A stretch of DNA of 6,149 nucleotides from an uncultured Myxococcales bacterium (GCA_937975765.1 CALJUR010000023.1:1-6149), one strand, 5' to 3'. Counted from the stretch's first letter, positions 1-6,149 are shown. A program made the numbers and translations. The notes: a model not told the origin generated them from the sequence alone.

Positions 1-50
1 GCGCAGATCTGCAACGGCCGGAACCCGAGCGGCGATTCCCCGACAGGCTC

Positions 51-290
51 CTAGCAGCCGGGGACGTCGTCCAGGAACAGCACCTGCCAGCGCGTCTCCC
101 TGGGCTGGGCCAGCGGATGCCTGCGCCACAGGAGGTCATCGCACTTGCACGCGCTGAGCCCCCTGGACAGGTGCCGGATGCGGCCCAGGCAGCCCGGGCA
201 GACGGTGTCGACGTTGGGGCAGTCGCTCCACTCGCCGGTGACGTAGGCCCCCGCGGAAACGGGTTCTTCCCCCTGCGATGTCGGGTGCAT
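51..290 (-). CDS. Small Cys-rich zinc-ribbon-like hypothetical protein (79 aa)
   Basis: I do not recognise the family. The 79-residue product has six cysteines: C24, a CPGC pair (C31/C34), a CKC pair (C48/C50) and the last residue, C79. The paired cysteines about 14 residues apart look like a small zinc-ribbon or knuckle, so metal binding is a reasonable inference, but no function follows from it. There is no signal peptide or membrane segment. The start is well supported: on the minus strand an AGGAGG-type Shine-Dalgarno (GGAGG at 298-302) lies 7 bases before the ATG, and a second GGAGG directly abuts it. The stop is TAG at 51-53. The gene is transcribed divergently from the large activase gene and shares the 470-base intergenic region with it, so co-regulation is possible but not shown. 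The other open frames across this stretch give Arg/Pro-rich, low-complexity translations typical of high-GC shadows. Confidence that it is a real gene is fairly good; confidence in any role is low. Confidence 0.68.
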   Translation of the reverse strand: MHPTSQGEEPVSAGAYVTGEWSDCPNVDTVCPGCLGRIRHLSRGLSACKCDDLLWRRHPLAQPRETRWQVLFLDDVPGC

Positions 291-310
291 CCTCCGTCCT
301 CCTCTCTTTT

Positions 311-323
311 GGATGAATCATCC
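311..323. repeat. Short inverted repeat near the small gene's start
   Basis: GGATG-AAT-CATCC is a 5-base perfect inverted repeat with a 3-base centre. It lies 8 bases upstream of the GGAGG ribosome binding site of the 79-residue gene, on that gene's 5' side. The place would suit a repressor operator or a leader hairpin, but a repeat this short can occur by chance. Confidence 0.25.
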
Positions 324-710
324 CACCCCCCGGAGACGGACTCCAGACCCGATCCCGCAACCATTGATGGACACAATGTTCTCAAGGTGTTCCCGGACGT
401 CTCCGCACCGGGTTCGGCAGGTCCAGCCACGTTGGATCCCTTGTGCGGCATCCCCTGCCCGCCGCGCGGGAGACGCATCCCCGCCCTGTGCCTCCGCATG
501 TTCCGGCGTGCGGGTCCGCCCGGGTTCCCCGCAGCCTTGGCGATAATTCAGGGACAGTCACCATTATTGACGTATCAACCTCACGTTATTCCAAGGTTCT
601 CCGCAGCGGACGCAGGACGTTGGCCCCGGCCCCCGCCCTTTCGGGTTCGTGGTGATCCGGCAGTCCGTGGACCGGCAGGCACGCCGGTCGCGACCGGGCG
701 CCGGTGACGC

Positions 711-739
711 TTGCCCGGCTTTCCTCCTGCGGGTAGCAT
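711..739 (+). promoter_or_regulatory. Predicted sigma70-type promoter of the activase gene
   Basis: TTGCCC (711-716) and TAGCAT (734-739) each match four of six bases of the housekeeping -35 and -10 consensus and are separated by exactly 17 bases. Transcription would start near 745-747, leaving a leader of about 17 bases that contains the GGAGG ribosome binding site. This favours the GTG at 763 over any upstream in-frame start, which would lie in or before the promoter. It is a prediction from sequence only. Confidence 0.5.
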
Positions 740-752
740 GCGCGCGAACACC

Positions 753-757
753 GGAGG
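753..757 (+). promoter_or_regulatory. Shine-Dalgarno of the activase gene
   Basis: GGAGG with a 5-base spacer to GTG at 763. It decides the start: the frame stays open upstream to a GTG at 649, but that earlier start has no such site, and the added 38 residues are not activase-like. Confidence 0.7.
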
Positions 758-762
758 CCATC

Positions 763-3700
763 GTGGACACCCTGGGCATCGATCTCGGGTCCGTCAGCAT
801 CAAGGTCGTCGTGCTGTCGGGCGCGGGCGAGGCCCGGTTCCAGGCCTGGCGGCGCACGCAGGGGCGGCCGTTCGAGGCGGCGGCGGCGGTGCTGCGCGAG
901 GCGATCGCGGCGGTGGGCGGGGACGCGCCGATCGGCGGGGTCGTCGTCACCGGGTCGGGCAAGGGCCTGCTGGCCGGGGCGCTTCGCGCCGAGCCGGTCA
1001 ACGAGATCGTGGCGCACGCGACGGCCGCCTGGACGATGCACCCCGAGGTCCGCAGCATCGTCGAGATCGGCGGGCAGGACTCGAAGTTCATCCGGATCGG
1101 GCGCGACGCGGACGGCCGGCCGTTCGTCGCCGACCACGCCTTCAACGAACTGTGCGCGGCGGGCACCGGCGCGTTCCTGGACCAGATGGCCGAGCGGCTG
1201 GGGATGCCCATCGAGGCGTTCGCGGCGGCGGCCGAGACGGCGGAACGGCCCGCGCGGGTGGCGGGCCGGTGCTCGGTGTTCGCCAAGACCGACATGATCC
1301 ACCTGCAGCAGCGGGCGTGCCCACCGGGCGAGATCGTCGCGGGGCTGTGCTTCGCGCTGGTGCGCACCTACCTGGCCAGCCTGTGCCACGGGCGGGCGCC
1401 GCAGCCGCCGATCCTGTTCCAGGGCGGGGTCGCGGGGAACGGCGGGGTGGCGCGGGCGCTGCGGGAGCTGCTGGGGCTGCAGGACGGGGACCTGGTGCGG
1501 CCCGACGCGCACCGGGTGATGGGGGCGTGGGGGGCGGCGCTGATCGCGCGGCAGCACCCGATGAAGAGGCCGGCGTCCCTGCGCGAGGTGGCCGCGGCGC
1601 TGCCGGATCGAGCGGAGGACGAGGCCCCGTCGGGGCTGGCGCCGCTGGCGGGGCCGGAGGAGGCGGGGGACGGGGCCCCCGCCCTACAGGAGGCGTACGA
1701 CGCGGGGGAACGCGGAGCGGTCGGGGGCGACCCGGGCGAAGGCGGAGCGGTCGGGGGCGACGCGGGCGAAGGCGGAGCGGTCGGGGGCGACGCGGGCGAT
1801 CGGCGCGGGCGCCAGGAGGCGGGGGACGGGGCCCCCGCCCTACAGGGGACAGCGGACGACTCGGGTGAAGGCGGGCAGGGGGCGGGCGGCGACCTGTTCG
1901 TCGGGCTGGACGTCGGGTCGGTCAGCACCAAGGCGGTCGCGATCGACGCGAACGGCCGGCTGGCCGCCACCGCCTACCTGCCCACCGCGGGCCGCCCCGT
2001 CGACGCCATCCGCGCCGCGATGGACGCGCTGCGCGGGCAACTGCCGGACGACGCCCGGGTCGCCCGCGCCGTCACCACCGGATCCGGCCGGCACCTCGCG
2101 CGCGACCTGCTGGACGCCGAGGAGGTCGTGGACGAGATCACCGCGCAGGCACGGGCCGCGACGCACTTCACCCCGGATGCCGACACGATCTTCGAGATCG
2201 GCGGCCAGGACGCGAAGTACGTCCGCCTGTCCGGCGGCCGCGTCGCGCGCTTCCAGATGAACCGCGCCTGCGCCGCCGGCACCGGGGCCTTCCTGGAGGA
2301 GCAGTCCGGCCGGCTGGGCATCGACGTGCGGCGGGACTTCGCGCGCGAGGCACTGGCGTCGCGCTCCCCGGTGCGCCTCGGCTCGCGCTGCACCGTCTTC
2401 ATGGACTCGGACCTGGTGCACCACCTGCAGCACGGCGCCTCCACCGCGGACCTGTGCGCCGGCCTGGCCTACTCGGTCGCCCGCAACTACCTGGACAAGG
2501 TGGTCGGGTCGCGCCCGGTGGGGCACCACGTGGTCTTCCAGGGCGGCGTCGCCCGCAACGAGGCCGTCCGCGCCGCCTTCGCGCGGATCCTCGGCCGCGA
2601 CGTCGCCGTGCCGCCGCACCCCGAGACGTCCGGCGCGTGGGGCGCCGCGCTGCTGGCCCGCGAAGGCGCCGCCGCCAGCGCCGCGCCCTCCCGCTTCCGC
2701 GGCCTGGCCCGCGACGCGGCCCCCGTCCAGGTCCGCACCTTCGACTGCGCCGCCTGCGAGAACACCTGCGAGATCCAGCAGGTCACGAACGGCGGCGGCC
2801 GCCGGTCCTTCTTCGGCAGCGTCTGCGGCCGATTCGAGCGCGGCGAGGACGCGCCGGTCGCCGCCGCGGACGCCTTCGCCACCCGCGACCGCCTGCTGCT
2901 GGAGTGCGCCGGACTGTCCCCCGACGCTGACGCCCGCCCGGCCGTTCCCCCCGGCGTGCCCGACCGCGGCCCGCTGGCGCTGCCCTTCGCGCTGAGCCTG
3001 GCCGACCACCTGCCCTTCTGGGGCCGCTTCCTGTCCGCCCTGGGCTACCGCCTGTCGCTGTCCGGCCGCACCGACGCCGCGAAGACCGCGCTGGGCCTGG
3101 CCCGCGTGCCCGAGGAGTTCTGCCAGCCCGTCAAGGTGCTGTTCGGCCACGTGCACGACCTGGTCGGCCGCGGCGCGACGCGGCTGTTCGTGCCGCACCT
3201 GCGGATGTTCCGGCCGCCCGCCGACGGCACCAACCGGTACGCCTGCGCCTACACCCAGGCCGCGCCCTACGTGGTCCGCGCCCAGTTGCAGGAGTCCCGC
3301 CCGGACGTCGAGGTGCTCGCGCTGGAGACCCCCGTCCCCGGCGAGGAGGCCTACTGGGTCGCGCAGGCCGCGCGCACGCTCGGCCTCCCGCGCGCCGAGG
3401 TGCAGGCCGCGTTCGACACCGCCGCCGCCGCCCAGAACCGCTTCATCGACGCCTGCCGCGACGAGGGCCGCGCGCTGCTCGACCGCCTGGCCGCCACGAA
3501 CCGCCCCGGCGCCGTGCTGCTGGGCCGCCCCTACAACACCTCCGACCGCCGCCTGAACCTGAACCTCGCGCGCCGCCTCGCCTCCCTCGGCATCGAGCCC
3601 GTCCCCTTCGACTTCCTGCCGCTGCAGGACGAGCCGCTGCCCCCCTTCTGGGACCGCGTCCGCTGGGGCTTCGGCCGCGAACAGTTGCAGGCCGCGCGCA

Positions 3701-5148
3701 TCGTCCGCCGCACGCCGTCCCTGTCCGCCGTCATCGTCACCAACTTCGGCTGCGGCCCCGACGCCTTCATCGACCAGTACCTCGAGGACGAGCTGTCCGA
3801 CACCCCGCACATCGTGCTGGAGTTCGACGACCACCAGGCCGAGGCCGGGCTGGTGACGCGCCTGGAGGCGTTCGCCCGAGCCGTGCGCCGCTCGCGCGAA
3901 CCCGGCCAGCCCGCGGGCCGCACCGAGCGCCGCCGCGGCACCCCCCCGGGCGTCCCCACCCGCGACCTGCACGACTACACCTACTGGGTCCCCTTCCTGT
4001 CGGACCACTCGCGCGCCTTCACCGGCGCCCTGAAGTCCGTCGGCTGCCGCACCGTGCTGCTGCCGCCCACCGACGACGACGCCTGGCAGCTGGGCCTGCG
4101 CCACGCCTACGGCCGCGAGTGCCACCCGTACGTGTCGTTCCTGGGCGACCTGCTGCGCGCCTCGCAGCGGCCCGACTTCGTGTCGGAGGAGGCGTGCTAC
4201 TTCGGACCGTCCTACTTCGGCCCGTGCCTGCTGCCGCAGTTCATGGTCGCGATGAAGCTGGTGCTGGACCGCCTGGGCCTGTCCGCCGTCAGCCTGGTCA
4301 ACATCGCCGACCCGCCCACGATGCGGCCGCTGGGCCGCGGGTACGTAACGCGGCTGGCCCTGGGCCTGTACGCGATCGACCGGCTGTTCAAGTGGAAGGT
4401 CGAATCCGAGCCGTACGACGCGGACGGCGCGATGGCCCGCGCGTATGCCGCCGCGATCGACGCGATCGAGGACGGCCTGGCGCGCCGCCGCTTCTTCCCG
4501 GCGCTGCGCGAGGCGGTCGCCCGGATGTCTGCGGTGCCGGTCCCCGCGGACGCCGGCACCCGCCCCCGCATCGGCGTCATCGGCGACACCTACACCCGCA
4601 TCAACCGGCACGCGAACGACCGGCTGTACGACCGGCTGCGCGACTCAGGCTTCGAGGTGTGGCCGTCGTGCAGCCTGGTGGACGTGTCGCTGCTGGGCGC
4701 GGAACAGCTGCACCAGGAGATGATCCGCCGCGGCCAGGTCGTCGCCGGGACCGCCGCGCGCGCCGCGATCCCGGGCGTGGCCGGGCTGCGCCACCTGATC
4801 GACCGCCACTTCCCCGAAACCCTGCGCACCCCCCAGGAGCGCCAGTATCCCGACGTCTCCCGGGTCGCCGGCACCTACGCCAGCCACTGGATCGACAAGG
4901 CCCTGTCCCTGAACCTGTCCCGCGTCGAGGAGCTGCGGCAGGCCGGCGCCACCGGCGTCATCAACGCCATGTGCCACAACTGCATGCTGGGCACCGTCAC
5001 CGCCGCCCTGCTGCCCGCCATGCGCCGGGACCACGACGGCATCGCCACCTGCACCCTGGTCTACGAGGGCCTCCAGTCCATCCACAACGTCAACCGCCTG
5101 GAGGCCTTCGCCCACCAGGTGCGGCAAGCCGACCGATCCGCGCGTTGA
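763..5148 (+). CDS. Double-activase 2-hydroxyacyl-CoA dehydratase-related fusion protein (1461 aa)
   Basis: This is a member of the 2-hydroxyglutaryl-CoA dehydratase activase (HgdC, BadF/BadG/BcrA/BcrD) superfamily, in the long fused form annotated as acyl-CoA dehydratase activase-related protein. HgdC-type activases use ATP to drive one electron from a [4Fe-4S] cluster into a dehydratase; the substrate of the fused form is not established. Residues 1-265 are activase module 1: phosphate motif DLGSVSIK at 7-14, EIGGQDSK 101-108, CAAGTG from C131, and GRCSVF with C170. Residues 266-376 are a Gly/Asp/Glu-rich linker with repeats. Residues 377-634 are module 2: DVGSVSTK 383-390, EIGGQDAK 478-485, C503 and C543. 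Next comes a cysteine motif (C662, C665, C669, then C688). A DUF2229-like region follows, with EEFCQPVK (C787), GRPYN 921-925, NFGCGPD (C997) and a downstream EFDDH. The C-terminal region has GREC (C1120), GPC (C1155) and MCHNCMLG (C1404, C1407). No signal peptide or membrane helix is seen, so it is cytoplasmic. GTG at 763 is chosen for its GGAGG site and because VDTLGIDLGS aligns with the HgdC N-terminus. Stop is TGA at 5146-5148. Confidence 0.92.
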   Translation: MDTLGIDLGSVSIKVVVLSGAGEARFQAWRRTQGRPFEAAAAVLREAIAAVGGDAPIGGVVVTGSGKGLLAGALRAEPVNEIVAHATAAWTMHPEVRSIVEIGGQDSKFIRIGRDADGRPFVADHAFNELCAAGTGAFLDQMAERLGMPIEAFAAAAETAERPARVAGRCSVFAKTDMIHLQQRACPPGEIVAGLCFALVRTYLASLCHGRAPQPPILFQGGVAGNGGVARALRELLGLQDGDLVRPDAHRVMGAWGAALIARQHPMKRPASLREVAAALPDRAEDEAPSGLAPLAGPEEAGDGAPALQEAYDAGERGAVGGDPGEGGAVGGDAGEGGAVGGDAGDRRGRQEAGDGAPALQGTADDSGEGGQGAGGDLFVGLDVGSVSTKAVAIDANGRLAATAYLPTAGRPVDAIRAAMDALRGQLPDDARVARAVTTGSGRHLARDLLDAEEVVDEITAQARAATHFTPDADTIFEIGGQDAKYVRLSGGRVARFQMNRACAAGTGAFLEEQSGRLGIDVRRDFAREALASRSPVRLGSRCTVFMDSDLVHHLQHGASTADLCAGLAYSVARNYLDKVVGSRPVGHHVVFQGGVARNEAVRAAFARILGRDVAVPPHPETSGAWGAALLAREGAAASAAPSRFRGLARDAAPVQVRTFDCAACENTCEIQQVTNGGGRRSFFGSVCGRFERGEDAPVAAADAFATRDRLLLECAGLSPDADARPAVPPGVPDRGPLALPFALSLADHLPFWGRFLSALGYRLSLSGRTDAAKTALGLARVPEEFCQPVKVLFGHVHDLVGRGATRLFVPHLRMFRPPADGTNRYACAYTQAAPYVVRAQLQESRPDVEVLALETPVPGEEAYWVAQAARTLGLPRAEVQAAFDTAAAAQNRFIDACRDEGRALLDRLAATNRPGAVLLGRPYNTSDRRLNLNLARRLASLGIEPVPFDFLPLQDEPLPPFWDRVRWGFGREQLQAARIVRRTPSLSAVIVTNFGCGPDAFIDQYLEDELSDTPHIVLEFDDHQAEAGLVTRLEAFARAVRRSREPGQPAGRTERRRGTPPGVPTRDLHDYTYWVPFLSDHSRAFTGALKSVGCRTVLLPPTDDDAWQLGLRHAYGRECHPYVSFLGDLLRASQRPDFVSEEACYFGPSYFGPCLLPQFMVAMKLVLDRLGLSAVSLVNIADPPTMRPLGRGYVTRLALGLYAIDRLFKWKVESEPYDADGAMARAYAAAIDAIEDGLARRRFFPALREAVARMSAVPVPADAGTRPRIGVIGDTYTRINRHANDRLYDRLRDSGFEVWPSCSLVDVSLLGAEQLHQEMIRRGQVVAGTAARAAIPGVAGLRHLIDRHFPETLRTPQERQYPDVSRVAGTYASHWIDKALSLNLSRVEELRQAGATGVINAMCHNCMLGTVTAALLPAMRRDHDGIATCTLVYEGLQSIHNVNRLEAFAHQVRQADRSAR
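1658..1690 (-). repeat. REP-like palindrome, copy 1 (inside the activase linker)
   Basis: This 33-base element is identical to the one at 1814-1846. On the plus strand GGCGGGGG (1662-1669) pairs perfectly with CCCCCGCC (1676-1683) around a 6-base loop, followed by CTAC (1684-1687). On the minus strand the order is therefore GTAG directly followed by an 8-base-pair hairpin, the layout of REP elements handled by RAYT (TnpA-REP) transposases. It is read in frame as EAGDGAPALQ, residues 300-309. Placement in the REP class is inferred from layout; no RAYT gene lies in the window. Confidence 0.6.
1711..1800 (+). repeat. Three tandem copies of a 30-base repeat encoding a decapeptide
   Basis: Units lie at 1711-1740, 1741-1770 and 1771-1800. 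Units 2 and 3 differ only at the last base; unit 1 differs from unit 2 at two positions. Each unit encodes (R/G)GAVGGD(P/A)G(E/D), residues 317-346. Because the unit is ten codons, gain or loss of copies keeps the frame. The near identity points to recent duplication or slippage. The peptide is Gly-rich and acidic and would be a flexible spacer between the two activase modules. Confidence 0.9.
1814..1846 (-). repeat. REP-like palindrome, copy 2 (inside the activase linker)
   Basis: Exact 33-base copy of 1658-1690, offset 156 bases (52 codons), in the same orientation and reading frame. Stem arms are 1818-1825 and 1832-1839; CTAC, GTAG on the minus strand, is at 1840-1843. It is translated as EAGDGAPALQ, residues 352-361. 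The two copies bracket the 30-base tandem repeats in a direct-repeat doublet like the clustered REP arrays of other bacteria. Confidence 0.6.
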
Positions 5149-5220
5149 AGGGCGTCCTCAGCGTCGCGGACGGACAGATCCGTGCGGCGGTCTGAACCTG
5201 GAAACAGCGAATCGACGGAG

Positions 5221-5715
5221 CTACCGGAAGACGCTCCTCAGTCTGCGGAGAATCCGGAACCACTTCTGTCGCGCGTTTCGAATGCTTATGCCCACCGTTC
5301 TTGCGATCCCGGAAAAGTCCATCCCCAGCAGCCGCAGGCGAACGACGGTCCGGGTTCGCCGGGTCTTGGGAAGGGCTTCCAGATGTCTCAGCACTTCCGC
5401 CAGTTCCACTTGGCGATCCAATGGAACTCCCGACAATGCAGCGGGCTCCGGCGCCCCCGCCGGAAAGGACTCGAGGTGCCGGCCCCTTCTCAGCGCGTCC
5501 TGGAGCCTCCACTCGGCGCGATGCGGCAGGAACCTGTCCAATGCCTCGGCCCCCGACGCGTCGCCCCGTTCCATCCACTCCACCATTGCGTCGGACACCG
5601 CGTCCTCGATCATGGGAGACGGCACCCCAGGATACTTGCAGAGGAGGCGGGAACGCACCCCCCGCATGGCTTCCTGGAGTTCGGCTGGTGAAGGCTTGGG
5701 GTCAGGATCCGACAT
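5221..5715 (-). CDS. RNA polymerase sigma factor, sigma-70 family, ECF-like (164 aa)
   Basis: The product has the two-domain plan of a small sigma-70 family factor. Residues about 12-80 resemble region 2: IEDAVSDAMVEW (36-47) fits the core-binding helix, and FLPHRAEWRLQDALRRGRHLE (62-82) fits the -10 recognition part. Residues about 99-164 resemble region 4: LEALPKTRRTRTVVRLRLLGMDFSGIARTVGIS is the typical lead into a helix-turn-helix, with recognition helix about 144-160 and a basic C-terminus. Its length is near the usual 160-200 residues. The ATG at 5713-5715 has a GAGGA site 5 bases upstream (5721-5725), and the stop is TAG at 5221-5223. It converges on the activase gene across a 72-base gap. 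Upstream on the same strand, after 118 bases, lies the end of a probable exported protein. No anti-sigma gene is visible. Its target promoters are unknown, and the match is by pattern rather than alignment. Confidence 0.78.
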   Translation of the reverse strand: MSDPDPKPSPAELQEAMRGVRSRLLCKYPGVPSPMIEDAVSDAMVEWMERGDASGAEALDRFLPHRAEWRLQDALRRGRHLESFPAGAPEPAALSGVPLDRQVELAEVLRHLEALPKTRRTRTVVRLRLLGMDFSGIARTVGISIRNARQKWFRILRRLRSVFR

Positions 5716-5720
5716 GACAC

Positions 5721-5725
5721 TCCTC
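5721..5725 (-). promoter_or_regulatory. Shine-Dalgarno of the sigma factor gene
   Basis: On the minus strand GAGGA precedes the ATG at 5715 with a 5-base spacer. This supports that start and shows the sigma factor is translated from its own site. Confidence 0.6.
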
Positions 5726-5833
5726 GTACCGGGTCAGATATCGTCCTTCAAGGGGTAATGAACGCAGCACCGGCTTTTGGGGTATTTCCAAGGCATGTCT
5801 TCCATGATGCCGTGCGTCGCCCCTTCGTGTTCC

Positions 5834-6149
5834 TCAGTAACCCGGCCAATAGTTGCCGATGTTGCACTCGGTCTCGTCGAAGACCCGCCAGCATCCAACA
5901 TCCGTCATATCGCACTCGTTCGCCCCGCCACTCTGATTGTCGCTGACACTGACGGTGGACTTCCAGTACCTCCGAAACGGCAGCCCGTGGATTCCCAGTT
6001 CCTTTCCTCCGTATGCAAAGCAAAGATTACTTCCGGTACATCCGAACCCTGGATCGTATGAGTTCACAGTCAGACGTGCAATCTGGTAGTCCGCTGTCGC
6101 TGAACCTCCAGATCCGTAGAAATCGAGACATGGTCGTCGGGAGTTGTAT
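5834..6149 (-). CDS. C-terminal part of a Cys-rich, probably exported hypothetical protein (5' end outside window)
   Basis: On the minus strand this frame is open from the window edge to a TGA at 5834-5836, giving 104 visible C-terminal residues. I read it past the internal GTG at 6067 because the codons upstream, ending ATADYQIARLTV, continue the same character without a stop. I do not recognise the family. The segment is rich in Gly, Ser, Asn and aromatic residues, with six cysteines (first in RRPCLDF, last in ETECNIGNYWPGY). Such a composition is common in secreted or surface domains held by disulfides. The start, and any signal peptide, lies beyond 6149. It precedes the sigma factor gene on the same strand with a 118-base gap, which may mean co-transcription. 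GC is clearly lower than in the activase gene. Overlapping frames are judged shadows because they lack ribosome binding sites or do not reach the edge. Confidence 0.6.
   Translation of the reverse strand, partial: YNSRRPCLDFYGSGGSATADYQIARLTVNSYDPGFGCTGSNLCFAYGGKELGIHGLPFRRYWKSTVSVSDNQSGGANECDMTDVGCWRVFDETECNIGNYWPGY

Larger units (their letters stand above)
291..762. other. Divergent intergenic region between the small Cys-rich gene and the activase gene
   Basis: I see no convincing gene in these 472 bases. Open frames exist on both strands, but their translations are Pro/Arg-rich and lack ribosome binding sites. The left end carries the Shine-Dalgarno of the 79-residue gene and an inverted repeat at 311-323. 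A GC-poor patch at about 541-600 stands out from the surroundings and includes TTGACG at 567-572, but no matching -10 box lies at normal spacing. The right end carries the likely promoter and Shine-Dalgarno of the activase gene. I could not fit a known riboswitch consensus here. Confidence 0.6.

Noticed and set aside
458..470. CCCGC-CGC-GCGGG inverted repeat in the intergenic region
   Set aside because: A 5-base G/C stem in DNA of this composition is expected by chance, and nothing nearby suggests a role.
629..639. Eleven bases shared with the REP-like element upstream of the activase gene
   Set aside because: The match lacks both the hairpin and the GTAG signature and is easily expected by chance in DNA this rich in GC.
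649..762. Upstream GTG start extending the activase protein by 38 residues
   Set aside because: It has no Shine-Dalgarno site, the extra residues do not look like the family N-terminus, and the predicted promoter at 711-739 would lie inside the coding region.
564..1557. Long minus-strand frames over the 5' part of the activase gene (267 and 323 codons)
   Set aside because: They are antisense shadows with Arg/Pro/Ser-rich translations and no family resemblance.
1840..4611. A 923-codon open frame on the minus strand, antisense to the activase gene
   Set aside because: Its translation is Gly/Ala/Val/Gln-rich and low in complexity, with no recognisable motif. It mirrors the GC-rich codons of the plus-strand gene, whose family motifs are unmistakable.
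5170..5183. ACGGA-CAGA-TCCGT hairpin in the convergent gap as a terminator
   Set aside because: The stem is only 5 base pairs and no T run follows on either strand, so it does not qualify as an intrinsic terminator.
5734..5805. A 23-residue minus-strand open frame (begins MEDMPWKYP) between the exported-protein gene and the sigma factor
   Set aside because: It has no Shine-Dalgarno before its ATG and no recognisable features; short open frames are common by chance.
5748..6023. A 91-codon minus-strand frame overlapping the exported-protein fragment
   Set aside because: It overlaps a frame that runs open to the window edge with a more protein-like composition, and it lacks a clear ribosome binding site.

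Overview
The window is high-GC DNA (roughly 70% overall by eye) carrying one very large gene and parts of three smaller loci. The large gene encodes a 1461-residue protein of the 2-hydroxyacyl-CoA dehydratase activase family. This family normally works with oxygen-sensitive [4Fe-4S] clusters, so an anaerobic bacterium is likely. The sigma factor style and the GTAG-type palindromic repeats would fit Planctomycetota (for example Phycisphaerae) or a similar high-GC environmental anaerobe. That assignment is an inference, because the window holds no rRNA or other phylogenetic marker.

Layout: (1) 51-290, minus strand, a 79-residue Cys-rich, zinc-ribbon-like hypothetical protein with a strong Shine-Dalgarno site. 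(2) 291-762, a divergent intergenic region of about 470 bases. It holds a short inverted repeat beside the small gene, a lower-GC patch at about 541-600, and a good sigma70-like promoter (711-739) just before the large gene. (3) 763-5148, plus strand, the large fusion gene: activase module 1, a Gly/Asp/Glu-rich linker, activase module 2, then the Cys-rich DUF2229-type and C-terminal dehydratase-related regions. (4) 5149-5220, a short convergent gap with no clear terminator. (5) 5221-5715, minus strand, a 164-residue sigma-70 family (ECF-like) factor. (6) 5834-6149, minus strand, the C-terminal 104 residues of a Cys/Gly/Ser/Asn-rich, probably exported protein that enters from beyond the right edge. 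Its DNA is clearly lower in GC.

The large protein carries two complete ASKHA-type activase modules in one chain, each with its own pair of cluster cysteines. It could therefore form the cluster-bridged activase dimer within one polypeptide and pass electrons to its own Cys-rich C-terminal half. The substrate is unknown. No separate dehydratase alpha/beta subunits are visible in the window.

The most unusual signal is in the linker DNA (about 1570-1890). Two identical 33-base copies of a REP-like palindrome, flanked on the minus strand by GTAG, lie 156 bases apart in the same orientation and reading frame. Between them are three copies of a 30-base tandem repeat. Part of the protein linker thus appears to be made from repetitive DNA that is translated in frame.
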